Of a stretch of 44,503 bases of DNA, positions 10,118-18,377 are shown piece by piece. Position 1 is the first letter of the stretch, and each line of letters opens with the position of its first letter. The notes beneath the pieces are model-generated. The model saw only the letters and a list, made by a program, of their open reading frames with translations. It was not told the DNA's origin and did no database searches. The translations under genes were made by a program, and so were the position numbers. This DNA comes from Deltaproteobacteria bacterium (GTDB lineage Bacteria; Myxococcota_A; Polyangia; Polyangiales; Sandaracinaceae), in NCBI GenBank assembly GCA_017303575.1, contig JAFLCL010000042.1:1-44503 (forward strand), in the 5' to 3' direction.

Positions 10118-11035
10118 TCACCGGTTGCTTGCCGGCGCCCAAACGTCGTACGGTCCGACATGTACCCCGTCCGCCGTCTCGGTGCCCGCAAAGTACTCCC
10201 GCGCACCGGGTCTTTCGGCTCCTCGATACATGCTGACGTAGCCGTTAGTGCAGAGGACGGAAGGGACCTTCTCCGCAAGACGACGTAGGTTCGAATCGGA
10301 CTCGTCCACAAATAGGTACCTGAGACCTTGCGCCAGCGAATAGTCTATCAGGTGCCGATCTGCTAGCTGCGTCACAACGAGATGCCGGAGGCATCGCGCA
10401 GCGGGTAGCGTGCTGTTGAGGTCGTCCACACGAGGCCTCCCGCCCGCGAGCACATGAAGTTCTTCAAGTCGAGGAACAACTGCGCATTCCGAGAGGCGCA
10501 ATCTGGAGCAGGACGTTTGGACAACGAGCTTGAGAGGAGCGAGAGTATCGACCGCCTCGAGACTCCGGAGGTTCGGACAGCGCAGTAGATGGACAGTGCG
10601 TGCGCCAGTCCGCAACGTGCGAAAGGCACCTCCGATGCGCAATCGTTCGAGTCGAAGTTGCCCCACCGTCGCAGCCAGTTCGTCGTCGGCATAGGGCATT
10701 GCCACTGATACGAGCATAGGGCAACTCTTGTCGCTCGGAAACAAGCGCGAACCGGGATCGCGAACATCAAGACCGCGAAGGGAGGGCGCCAACTGGAAGT
10801 CCCTGAACCCGGTAATCTCGGCGCCCTGATCGAGCGTGATTTGGACGACTCTTGCCGTGGCCGGAACCTGACCAAGTAGATCCGAGAACCACGTGCCGGA
10901 GCGCACGTGCCCGCAACGCCGTATCAGCAAGACGACATCTCCGGCCAGGTCCGGTGAAAGTCTGGTAGAGAGCGAGTCTATCGTCACAAGTGTCATGTAG
11001 CCTGCCGCGTCGGTCAGGAGGGCCCAAAACTCCAA
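10118..11035 (-). CDS. Leucine-rich protein, putative immunity partner of the Rhs toxin
   Basis: A 305-residue protein, or about 292 residues if the ATG at 10996 is used in place of the TTG at 11035. It lacks a signal peptide and membrane segments. Its middle has irregular leucine-rich stretches (QLRLERLRIGGAFRTL, HLLRCPNLRSLEAVDTL, VPRLEELHVLAGG) like those of degenerate leucine-rich repeats. The gene begins 8 bases after the stop of the Rhs gene on the same strand and shares its reduced GC (33 of 60 bases in 10321-10380). A gene directly downstream of a polymorphic toxin tip is by convention its cognate immunity gene. That role is inferred from position; I recognise no specific immunity family. 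Neither start has a strong ribosome binding site, which would fit coupling to rhs translation. Confidence 0.65.
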   Translation of the reverse strand: MEFWALLTDAAGYMTLVTIDSLSTRLSPDLAGDVVLLIRRCGHVRSGTWFSDLLGQVPATARVVQITLDQGAEITGFRDFQLAPSLRGLDVRDPGSRLFPSDKSCPMLVSVAMPYADDELAATVGQLRLERLRIGGAFRTLRTGARTVHLLRCPNLRSLEAVDTLAPLKLVVQTSCSRLRLSECAVVPRLEELHVLAGGRPRVDDLNSTLPAARCLRHLVVTQLADRHLIDYSLAQGLRYLFVDESDSNLRRLAEKVPSVLCTNGYVSMYRGAERPGAREYFAGTETADGVHVGPYDVWAPASNR

Positions 11036-11043
11036 TTGATGTG

Positions 11044-12975
11044 TTAAGTGGTTCGTGGATCGGGAGCGGGCCTTCCGTCCGGAAAATCAGGCGTGCACTG
11101 CATTTCATCGTCTGGATACGGGTTCGCGAGCCCAGGAGTGAATCCGCCCTCACCGTCTGGCCCGCCCCACAACGCTTCCCCTTCCGCCATGTCAATACCG
11201 TACTGCTGCTCCGAGATCTGTTCGGTGAAGCCGTCGTTAAGGTAGATTCGATGGTACGTTGTCTGGCCCATTCCGAGCATGTTGGCTCGCTGCGAGAGGA
11301 CGTAGGTTCCTCGCGCGTTGGTCAGCTGATAGGGAGGAAATCTGCACGTAACCTCACCACGTAGCTGCCGCGCTATTCGATCCGCATCCCGAATTATCAG
11401 CACTACTGAGAGCCCGGTTGCGAGCCGGTTGACAGCGGCCGTGAGTATTGCGAGTCTCGGACCCGTAAGGTACTGACGTGGCTGGAGGGACTCCTCGGGT
11501 CCCAATGTGACACGATGGCGTTGGGAAAGTTGCGCGCCACCTGGCCTTGGTGCCGCGGCGTTCACCTCGTTGAGTTCCTCGCCGGTTGGCGTCTGGCCAG
11601 CGGCTCGGAGGCGTTCTGCTTCCAGCTGTGTCTGCTCGGCCCCGCGTCTTGCCTCGCCGAGCGCGCTCGAAACCGAGCGGCCGGCCGAGGCCTGGACGTC
11701 CAACTCAGCCGTCGCTTGCATTCGGACTACTGTCGTCCTGGGGTTCAGGAGCAGCCTCGCCCACCGGTGCGCCGAGAACCGTGCGCGCAACTCCTGCGCA
11801 GTCCGACCGACGTAGAACTCTGGCACGCCGTCGCGATTTGTAGTCCTTATTACGTAGATCGTACCGATAGACTGGACAGGACCGAGTCCTTGGGCATCGA
11901 ACCAGTCGAGAATGTTCCCGGCAACGTAGTGATACGAGTTGAGCGCCTCTCCGCCGCCACTCGCGTGGATGTGCAGCGGGTCCGGCGTTGCCCACCGGCC
12001 CAATCTCGGAATCAACCACCTCTCTCCGAAGTAGGTCATTCCGATCTCTTCGTCGGCCTCCTTCGTGGTGAAGCCCATGGGCTCGAGGGGGGTGAGCGAG
12101 TCTTCGCTCGTCCAGAGGTTCTCGCGCGCGCCGTTGGGGTAATACGTGCTGGCCTCGACCACGTCGCCTGAGATCAGGTCGATGACGGCGCCCGTGGTTC
12201 CGAGGAGGTCGGTGACGTTGATCGTCGCACGGCGGTTGTTGTCGATCAGCGGGTCCAGGCCGTCGGCCGAGGCGGCCCACACGATGCGGGCGCCCGCCAC
12301 GAGGTACTGCGTCTCCGTCGCGTCCTCGTCCGTCGTGTCGGCCAGGTACGTCGTCGTGCTGCGCTGGAGGCCGCGGCGCTCGTAGTCGCCTGGGTAGACG
12401 TAGAGCGTGATGCGCTCGCTCGTCGTCCAGCCATCGCCCTTCAGACCGCCGGTGCCGAAGCCGCCGCCGAGGCCACCGCCGGTGCTCATCGGGGAGGTGA
12501 TCACCTCTTTGATGCCGCGCTGGTTCGCGCCGTCGTAGCGGTAGCGCATGCGCGCGGCGCCGGTCCACGTGCCGGTGCCGGGGCGGTCGTAGCGACGCGC
12601 GTCCACGAGGCGGTTGAGCTCGTCCCACGCGAAGTTGTAGTGCTGCTCGTCGGCGCACGTGCAGCCCGCGCGGAGCGCGGTGATGCGGTCGGAGACGCTG
12701 TCCTCGAGGTCGTCGACGCAGCTGTCCGTGCTCACGTCGTGACACTCGCCGTGCACCGTGAAGGAGCTGACGTTGCCGCTGACGCCGTAGGCCACCTCGA
12801 CCCAGCCAGCGCCATCCCACGAGCTCTCGACGCCACCCGACTCGGGGATGTTCGTCGCGAGGTAGAGCGCAGACGGACGCGCCGCGTCTGCGTCCTCGTC
12901 GTTGCCGCTGGTCAGCGTCCCGAGGCTGCGCTCGTAGAAGCTCCACGCGTCGTCGATGCGCTCGCCCTCGGTCAC
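11044..12975 (-). CDS. Short Rhs protein with C-terminal GIY-YIG (URI-type) nuclease domain
   Basis: A 643-residue polymorphic-toxin-like protein. Residues about 275-363 form the RHS-associated core: YYPNGARENLW, GFTTKEADEEIGMTYFGERW, then PRLGRWATPDPL and NSYHYVAGNILDWFDAQGL. The usual DPxG end is here FDAQG. Directly after it, residues 369-475 match a GIY-YIG nuclease: GTIYVI (371-376), FYVGRTAQELRARFSAH (387-403, with Y388, R399, H403), a later Glu in AEQTQLEAE (E447) and LNEVNAAAP (468-476). A 165-residue extension with a hydrophobic stretch near 508-528 follows. The GTG start has an in-frame TGA three codons before it, and the protein is far shorter than typical Rhs proteins and lacks a signal or PAAR domain. 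It may be a 5'-truncated or orphan toxin module. GC falls sharply across the core/tip junction. Confidence 0.85.
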   Translation of the reverse strand: MTEGERIDDAWSFYERSLGTLTSGNDEDADAARPSALYLATNIPESGGVESSWDGAGWVEVAYGVSGNVSSFTVHGECHDVSTDSCVDDLEDSVSDRITALRAGCTCADEQHYNFAWDELNRLVDARRYDRPGTGTWTGAARMRYRYDGANQRGIKEVITSPMSTGGGLGGGFGTGGLKGDGWTTSERITLYVYPGDYERRGLQRSTTTYLADTTDEDATETQYLVAGARIVWAASADGLDPLIDNNRRATINVTDLLGTTGAVIDLISGDVVEASTYYPNGARENLWTSEDSLTPLEPMGFTTKEADEEIGMTYFGERWLIPRLGRWATPDPLHIHASGGGEALNSYHYVAGNILDWFDAQGLGPVQSIGTIYVIRTTNRDGVPEFYVGRTAQELRARFSAHRWARLLLNPRTTVVRMQATAELDVQASAGRSVSSALGEARRGAEQTQLEAERLRAAGQTPTGEELNEVNAAAPRPGGAQLSQRHRVTLGPEESLQPRQYLTGPRLAILTAAVNRLATGLSVVLIIRDADRIARQLRGEVTCRFPPYQLTNARGTYVLSQRANMLGMGQTTYHRIYLNDGFTEQISEQQYGIDMAEGEALWGGPDGEGGFTPGLANPYPDDEMQCTPDFPDGRPAPDPRTT

Positions 12976-13171
12976 GACGCTTCACTCTCGCCCGCGACCA
13001 CGGCGCGTGTCGAGGGCGGCTCTCACCGTGGTAGCGAAGCCGGCACCCCGAATTCCCTGCAGAAACAGCATCGCGTCAATTGCGCTCCAGAACCTCAGTC
13101 TTTCGGACCACTTGGAGTGGCCTGGAGTGACCCCAAAACGCGAAGCGCTGGTCATACCTGCTCGATGCTGA
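12976..13171. other. Short intergenic region upstream of rhs
   Basis: About 200 bases without a convincing gene. A 57-codon minus-strand frame (13155-12982) is in phase with rhs but ends in TGA three codons before the rhs start, and it resembles nothing I know. The region holds a small hairpin (CCACT-TGG-AGTGG, 13108-13120) and the right copy of the flanking repeat. Confidence 0.5.
13126..13149 (+). repeat. Island-flanking imperfect direct repeat, right copy
   Basis: AGTGACCCCA + AAA + CGCGAAGCGCT, matching 10070-10092 except for the two- versus three-base centre. It lies 22 bases beyond the stop of the serine-acetyltransferase-like gene. Confidence 0.6.
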
Positions 13172-13903
13172 TCAGCGCGCGCCCGGCCCGAGCACCGTGC
13201 CTTCGGCGATGACGACGCCGGGCCCGATGGACACCGGACCGAGGATCGCGATGCGCGGACCGAGCCGCGCGGTGGGCGAGATCGCGATGCCCGTCTCTTC
13301 GCGCGCGACCTCCGAGGCCAAGCGTGCGAGCAGCGGGATGCCGGCGGCGTGCAGCACGTGCGCGAAGCGATGCGCCAGGAGCGCTCGGACGCCGGGGTCG
13401 CACACGAGCAGCTCCGACAACCCCGCGCCCGTCGCGTCGACCGATCGCACAGCCTCGAGATCACCCACGGCGAGCCGTCGCAGCGTGGGCAGCGAGCCCG
13501 CGACGTCGTCGACGAAGCGCTGCGCACGCCGTGCGATCTCCGGCTCACCCACGCTCTTCGGATCCGACGCGAACGAGAGCGAGCGACGCGCGTCTTCGTG
13601 GAGGCGCGCGAGCACGCCGTGGAGCGTGCTGCCGACGAAGAAGTCGAGCGTCTCTTCGTCGAGCTCGGTGCCTCCGAAGTGCGAGGGGAAGAGCACGGTG
13701 CGCGCGCCCTCGAGCATGCGAGCAATCGACGCGCGCGTCGGGATCTCGTGGATGCGCCCGGTGTGGCGGATGTTGGTCTCGTCGCGCGCGACACGGAGCG
13801 CCGCGACGATCGCACCGAGACCCTCGGGGGGCCTCGGCGCGAACACGTCGACCTCGCGCCGCGGGTGCGCTGGCGCATCGTGATCGCGCGGGCCCGCCAC
13901 CAC
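13172..13903 (-). CDS. EpsC-type serine O-acetyltransferase-like protein lacking its catalytic end
   Basis: A 243-residue protein whose helical N-terminal part matches EpsC-type serine acetyltransferases, the first enzyme of cysteine synthesis. Examples are RIHEIPTRASIARMLEGAR, TVLFPSHFGG, LPTLRRLAVGDLEAV, CDPGVRALLAHRFAHVLHAAG and IPLLARLASEVAREETGI. In active enzymes the following left-handed beta-helix carries DHGTGVVIGET with the catalytic His and continues through many hexapeptide turns. Here only about two imperfect turns remain (TARLGPR, GPVSIGPGVVIAEGTVLG), the DHGTG segment is absent, and the protein stops. It is therefore probably inactive in acetyl transfer, or repurposed. The truncated end faces the Rhs island only 22 bases away. 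Start GTG 13903 lies 1 base after the stop of the upstream small frame. Confidence 0.7.
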   Translation of the reverse strand: MVAGPRDHDAPAHPRREVDVFAPRPPEGLGAIVAALRVARDETNIRHTGRIHEIPTRASIARMLEGARTVLFPSHFGGTELDEETLDFFVGSTLHGVLARLHEDARRSLSFASDPKSVGEPEIARRAQRFVDDVAGSLPTLRRLAVGDLEAVRSVDATGAGLSELLVCDPGVRALLAHRFAHVLHAAGIPLLARLASEVAREETGIAISPTARLGPRIAILGPVSIGPGVVIAEGTVLGPGAR

Positions 13904-13904
13904 G

Positions 13905-14006
13905 TCAGCCTCGTTCCGAGCCGCGCAGCTCGAACGTGGTGAACGCGAGGCAGCTCACGATGGAGAGGACGGCGGTGGCGAGCGCGATCATCGGAAGGGT
14001 CAACAT
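13905..14006 (-). CDS. Possible 33-residue membrane peptide
   Basis: A short frame starting at ATG 14006 gives one hydrophobic helix (LPMIALATAVLSIVSCLAF) followed by a polar tail (TTFELRGSERG). A GGAG lies 8 bases upstream of the ATG, and the stop is 1 base before the start of the acetyltransferase-like gene, so the two may be translated together. No family is recognised and the length makes chance occurrence plausible. A longer version starting at 14105 is less likely. Confidence 0.4.
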   Translation of the reverse strand: MLTLPMIALATAVLSIVSCLAFTTFELRGSERG

Positions 14007-14308
14007 CGCGGGAGCTCCAGGTCGAGGTCCACGGTGTCGAGCAAACACGAGGCCAGCGCTGGGCTCGAGACGCGCGCGTGAATTCCCCGCGAATCCCTCG
14101 GTCACGAACGACGCGGCCCGGAAAGCTCCGGACGGGGCCGTGGAACCTCACGGCGCCGCGCATCGTCACGGCCTGCGGGCGCGCGCGACCCTGCGAGCAC
14201 ACGCGATTTCACCGCGTCTCTCGGGTGAGCGCTCGCGCGCCGTCGGTGGCACGCGTGCTGCTCTCTTCGAGCGCGAGAGAAGGGAGTCGCAGAGCCAACC
14301 CGACCTGA
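14007..14308. other. Intergenic region between two minus-strand transcription units
   Basis: About 300 bases with no gene I can support. It should hold the promoter of the small peptide and acetyltransferase-like genes. I could not pick out a convincing -35/-10 pair in this GC-rich sequence. Confidence 0.4.
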
Positions 14309-14347
14309 CAGCCGGGCCGTCCATCTTCCTCACGGACGGCCCGGCTG
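14309..14347 (-). terminator. Perfect 14-bp stem-loop terminator
   Basis: CAGCCGGGCCGTCC and GGACGGCCCGGCTG pair perfectly around an 11-base loop. The hairpin begins one base after the stop codon of the histidine kinase gene, so it most likely ends the 19.8-14.3 kb minus-strand unit. There is no U-tract, as is common in very GC-rich genomes. Confidence 0.75.
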
Positions 14348-14348
14348 G

Positions 14349-16763
14349 TCATGACGCGGGCGACAGGGCGGCGAGAACGCGCTCCACCAACGTCTCGGCG
14401 GTGAAGGGCTTGCTCACGAAGCCGCGGATGCCCCCCGCCTCGAAGAGACGCGTGACGTCTCCTTCCGAGTAACCGCTCGCGAGCACCACCCGGACGTCGG
14501 GATCGATTGCCTGGAGCCGGGTGAGCACCTCCGCGCCGGACATGCCAGGCATCGTGTAGTCGAGCACCACGACGTCGATCTCACCGCGGTGCGCACGGAA
14601 CGCATCGACAGCGCTCGGACCGTCGTTCGCTTCGATCACCTCGACTCCGCGTCGCGTGAGCACGCGGCACATCACCCGCCGCACGTCGTCCTCGTCGTCG
14701 ACGACCAACACCGTGCACTTCGGCAGCAACGAGTGACGTTCGACCGCAGGAGGAGCGGTCGCGACGGCGCTGTCCACCCCGACCCTCGGCAAGAGCACGC
14801 GGAACGTGGTGCCTTGCCCCTCGATGCTCTCCACGTCGATCGCCGCGTGGTGCGCGCGCAGGATCCCGAGCACCGCCGCGAGCCCGAGGCCACGCCCCGT
14901 GAACTTCGTGGTGAAGAACGGATCGAAGATGCGGGCGCGCGTCTGCTCCGACATCCCGCTGCCCGTGTCGATCACCTCGATGGCCACGTACTCGCCGGCG
15001 GTCAGCGTGTCGCCCAGCGTCAGCTGGGACAGCGCCTCGGCGTCGAGACGACATGCACGCGTACGGAGCGTCACGACCCCCGACTGCGTGCCGATCGCGT
15101 CGGCTGCGTTCGTGAGGAGGTTCATGATCACCTGACGCAGCTGCGTCGCGTCTCCCTCCACCACCAGCACGTCGGACGACAGCTCGTAGCGCAGGAGAAT
15201 CCGCTTCGAGATCGTGGCCGACACGAGGCGCGCGATGCCTTCGACGAGCTCGTTCACGCTGCTCCGCGCGAGCACGAAGCGCCCCTTGCCCGCGTAGGCC
15301 AGGAGCTGTCGTGTCAGCTCTGCGGCGCGCTCCGCTGCGGTCTCGATGTCCGCGAGGCAGCGCACCAGCTCCGGCTGTCCCGCTGCGTCTTCCAACGCCA
15401 TCGAGGCGTTGCCGAGGATCCCGACGAGGAGGTTGTTGAAGTCGTGCGCGATGCCGCCTGCGAGCACGCCGAGGCTCTCGAGCCGCTGCGCCTGTCGCAC
15501 GGCGGCGTCGACGCGACGGCTCTCGGTCACGTCGGTCACGATCGTCAACGCACCCGAGCGGATCGAGGTGTCGCGAAAGCGGACCATCGCCTCGAGGCCC
15601 CACACCTCGCGGCCATCGCGCGTGCGATAGCGGAGCAGCTCGCGACGCGGCGGCGCGCCTGCGACGAGCTCGCCGTAGCGCGCCTCGCGCGCAGCACGGT
15701 CTTCTTCGAACCAGAGTCGATGCCCGGTGTCGCCGACGAGCTCGCCCGTGGCGTACCCGAGGAAGGTCTCGACCGCCGGGTTCACGAACACGATGCGACC
15801 GATGGAATCCGTCAGCACCACGCACTCGCTCATCGCGTGAACGATCTCGCGGTAGCGGGCAGCGACGCGTGCGCTCACGAGCCCGGCCGCTGCCACGTCG
15901 GCCGCAGCGACGAAGAACTGCATCTCCTCCGCGTCGAGCGTGCGGGGCTCTTTCCACATCGAGATCAACAGTCCTGCGGTGCGCTCGTCGAGCACGAGGC
16001 GCGCGTGGGCCAGTGACTCGACGCCGTGCCCGCGCAAGAAGTCGCCGCTCGGGAGGTCGGGCACGAGGCGCAGATCGGGGAACTGCGCGACGTCGCCGTG
16101 CTCCGCCAAGAAGCGCTCGCGATGCTCGGGAGCCGCCGCAGGCGGGGCCCAGCCCGGAGGGGCTCCGAAGTCGTGCGCTGTGGAGGTGAGGCCCGTGGCT
16201 TGATCGATGACGCGCACCGTGACGATCGATGCCGAGAGCGCGCCTGCGATCTCCTCGCAGAGCGCGGCGAGGCTGGCCTCGGGAGTCGCGGCGCGCGCGA
16301 GGCGACGCACGAGCCGCGCGTTGGCTTCCTGTCGTCGCGCCCGCGCCTGGGCTCTGTCGCGGAGGAGGCGCTCCTTGGTGACGTCGACCACGGTCCCGGT
16401 GAATCGCTCCGGGCGTCCTTCGGCGTCGAACGAGCACACGCCACGCGCCGAGATCCAGCGCGTGCTCGGATCGACCACACGAAGCTCGATCTCGTAGGCG
16501 CCGCCCGCGTCGGGCTGCATCGCGCGCGTCACGGCCTCACGAACCCGCTCGCGATCTTCGGGATGGATGCCCGCGAGGAAGAGCGAGAACGCAGGAGCGA
16601 CGTGAGGATCGAGCCCCCAGAGCTCGCGCGTGCGCGCATCCCAGAACGTCTCCCCCGTACGCGGCCACCACTCCCACACACCCACGCCGCGCGCGTCGAG
16701 CGCAGCCCGCAGGCGCGCCTCGGAGGCACGCAGGCGCTCGAGCTCGTCTCGCGACTCATCCAT
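14349..16763 (-). CDS. Soluble PAS-GAF-PAS hybrid sensor histidine kinase with receiver domain
   Basis: An 804-residue hybrid two-component protein with no membrane segment, so it should sense a cytoplasmic signal. Order: PAS (about 15-130, WEWWPRTGETFWDARTRELWG), GAF (about 150-300), PAS (about 305-418, VVLTDSIGRIVFVNPAVE), HisKA with H440 in GGIAHDFNNLL, HATPase with N-box MNLLTNAADA (N552), G1 IDTGSGMS, F-box FDPFFTTK and G2 GRGLGLAAV, then a receiver (about 683-800) with acidic pair D689/D690, phospho-acceptor D735 (VVLDYTMPG) and K785. All catalytic residues are present. It starts 15 bases after the ligase gene on the same strand and may be co-transcribed with it. No separate response regulator is adjacent, so the downstream partner is unknown. 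Confidence 0.93.
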   Translation of the reverse strand: MDESRDELERLRASEARLRAALDARGVGVWEWWPRTGETFWDARTRELWGLDPHVAPAFSLFLAGIHPEDRERVREAVTRAMQPDAGGAYEIELRVVDPSTRWISARGVCSFDAEGRPERFTGTVVDVTKERLLRDRAQARARRQEANARLVRRLARAATPEASLAALCEEIAGALSASIVTVRVIDQATGLTSTAHDFGAPPGWAPPAAAPEHRERFLAEHGDVAQFPDLRLVPDLPSGDFLRGHGVESLAHARLVLDERTAGLLISMWKEPRTLDAEEMQFFVAAADVAAAGLVSARVAARYREIVHAMSECVVLTDSIGRIVFVNPAVETFLGYATGELVGDTGHRLWFEEDRAAREARYGELVAGAPPRRELLRYRTRDGREVWGLEAMVRFRDTSIRSGALTIVTDVTESRRVDAAVRQAQRLESLGVLAGGIAHDFNNLLVGILGNASMALEDAAGQPELVRCLADIETAAERAAELTRQLLAYAGKGRFVLARSSVNELVEGIARLVSATISKRILLRYELSSDVLVVEGDATQLRQVIMNLLTNAADAIGTQSGVVTLRTRACRLDAEALSQLTLGDTLTAGEYVAIEVIDTGSGMSEQTRARIFDPFFTTKFTGRGLGLAAVLGILRAHHAAIDVESIEGQGTTFRVLLPRVGVDSAVATAPPAVERHSLLPKCTVLVVDDEDDVRRVMCRVLTRRGVEVIEANDGPSAVDAFRAHRGEIDVVVLDYTMPGMSGAEVLTRLQAIDPDVRVVLASGYSEGDVTRLFEAGGIRGFVSKPFTAETLVERVLAALSPAS

Positions 16764-16778
16764 GGTGAGACGCTCTGC

Positions 16779-18377
16779 TCACTCGCCCTTCTTCGCGCTC
16801 TTCTTCTTCGTGGGCTTGGGCGCCGCTTCGTTCTCCGGCGCAGCCTGAGCGCTCGGCGCCTCGGCCGCCGTCGTGCTCGGCGCGGCGCCGACGCGACCGC
16901 TCGCCACCTCGCCCCAGCCTTTCTTCACGTTGTCGACGAGCCATCGCTCGACGTGCACGCGCGCCTCGTCGAGCGTCGCCGCCGTCCGCAGCGAGCTCTG
17001 GAGCGGCTCCTTGCGCCCGATCGCGAAGTCGCTGAAGAACACTGCGAACGGTGGGTGCGTGCCCTCGCTGTCCTTGTTGGTCTTCACCACGAGGTACTTA
17101 CGTACAGCGACCTGTCCCTTGGTCTCCTTGGTGAACACGCCACGCATCGCGATCTCCGCAGCCGCACGGGCGCCCGCCTTGATGGGATCGACGCCGACCT
17201 CTTCGAGGTAGCTCGTGATCTGCGACATGCCCGCATCGGTGGAGCTCGCCTTCTTGTCGGTGCGCTCGCGCAAGAGCACGGGGTGGAGCGGCACCGCGGT
17301 GCGCAGCTCCGAGACGGCCTCGTACTTGTCGCCGTCGAACCGCAGCGACATGCGGCGGATCGGTGCGTCCCACGCATCGGTCACGAGCAGATCGCTGACA
17401 CGCATCTCGATGACGATCTCGGGTCGCACGAAGCGGCAGAGCGTGCCCTCGCGGTTGGCGAGTCGAAACGCGCTCTTGACCTCCATCGCCGCGAGTCGGT
17501 GGTGCCAGCGCGCACGATCGTCCTCGGACAGGCCGGTGCCGATCGAGCCCACGAGCTGGATCGTTCCGTCGTCGCGCACGAGGCCGACCTGGAGCTCGCG
17601 CACCTGCCGCACATCGCCTGTCACACGCTCGCCGAACGCCACGATGACGACGTCGATCGTCGTCGTCGGCTTGATCTTGTAGGTGAGGCCGCGCTCGCTG
17701 CGGACGACGACGCCCTCGAACTTGTTGCCGAGGACCCACTCCCGGTAACGCGACGCGACGAGCTTGGGCTCGCCGCGCTCGGTGAGGATCACGCGCACCT
17801 TCGCGTCGGCCGGCAACGACCCGAGCGCGCTCTCGATCCACGTGTGCCTCTCCTCGTAGGGCGTTCCGAGCCGATCGTGCCCATCGACCTCGACGAGATC
17901 GAACGCGTGGAACGAGAGCGACTGCTCGCCTCGTGCGTCCGAGAGCGCCGCGCCCGTGTGGTAGCTGCGCGAGCGCTCGTTGTTGGGCGAGCTCGCCACG
18001 AGCTCGCCCGCGATGACGAAGTCGGGCTGCTTCGCGACGTGCTCCTTCACACCCTTCAGCGGCGCGATGCCGTGGAGCACACGGCCGTTGTACGCGCAGA
18101 GCGCGACGTCGCCGCCCTTCTTCACGAGGAACCAGAGCTCACCATCGAGCTTGGGCGAGAGCAGGAGCTGCTCGCTCGGCAGGAGCTGCTCGATCACGTC
18201 CGGCTCGACCACGCGGTAGCGCTTGGCGACCTGTCGCTTGTAGCGCGCGAGCTTCTCGAGCAGCACCTCGTCCGCGAGCGCGCCGACCGCCGCTCGGTGG
18301 CCGCTGCCCCAAGGCTCGGCGGACGCGACCCACGCCTTGATGCCCTCGCCCTCCACGCGCGCGTCCTTCGCGCTCAC
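16779..18377 (-). CDS. ATP-dependent polynucleotide (DNA) ligase with C-terminal extension
   Basis: A 532-residue nucleotidyltransferase of the ATP-dependent ligase superfamily, expected to seal nicks after self-adenylation. Motif I is KLDG (K76-G79), followed by AYNGRVLHG, the acidic motif AGELV (E125), FHAFDL (156-161), EGVVVR (221-226) and YKIKP (233-237). An OB-like domain (about 246-340, ending VRPEIVIEMRVSDLLV) comes next, then a 180-residue extension with a basic Lys-rich tail. The usual N-terminal DNA-binding domain of larger ligases is missing; only about 60 residues precede the core. The GTG start overlaps the stop of the upstream unknown gene (GTGA) and has an AAGGAGG site 6 bases ahead. 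An RNA substrate cannot be excluded. It is distinct from LigD and from the NAD-dependent LigA. Confidence 0.86.
   Translation of the reverse strand: MSAKDARVEGEGIKAWVASAEPWGSGHRAAVGALADEVLLEKLARYKRQVAKRYRVVEPDVIEQLLPSEQLLLSPKLDGELWFLVKKGGDVALCAYNGRVLHGIAPLKGVKEHVAKQPDFVIAGELVASSPNNERSRSYHTGAALSDARGEQSLSFHAFDLVEVDGHDRLGTPYEERHTWIESALGSLPADAKVRVILTERGEPKLVASRYREWVLGNKFEGVVVRSERGLTYKIKPTTTIDVVIVAFGERVTGDVRQVRELQVGLVRDDGTIQLVGSIGTGLSEDDRARWHHRLAAMEVKSAFRLANREGTLCRFVRPEIVIEMRVSDLLVTDAWDAPIRRMSLRFDGDKYEAVSELRTAVPLHPVLLRERTDKKASSTDAGMSQITSYLEEVGVDPIKAGARAAAEIAMRGVFTKETKGQVAVRKYLVVKTNKDSEGTHPPFAVFFSDFAIGRKEPLQSSLRTAATLDEARVHVERWLVDNVKKGWGEVASGRVGAAPSTTAAEAPSAQAAPENEAAPKPTKKKSAKKGE

Noticed and set aside
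10033..10311. Minus-strand frame overlapping the end of the leucine-rich gene
   Set aside because: Overlaps the better supported gene in another frame and has no ribosome binding site or motif.
12982..13155. 57-codon frame in phase with and just upstream of rhs, possibly its missing N-terminus
   Set aside because: A TGA separates it from rhs and the translation resembles no Rhs or signal sequence; kept only as intergenic.
14078..14308. Small plus-strand frame before the hairpin
   Set aside because: Arg/Ser-rich, no start signal, and the region fits a promoter-containing gap.
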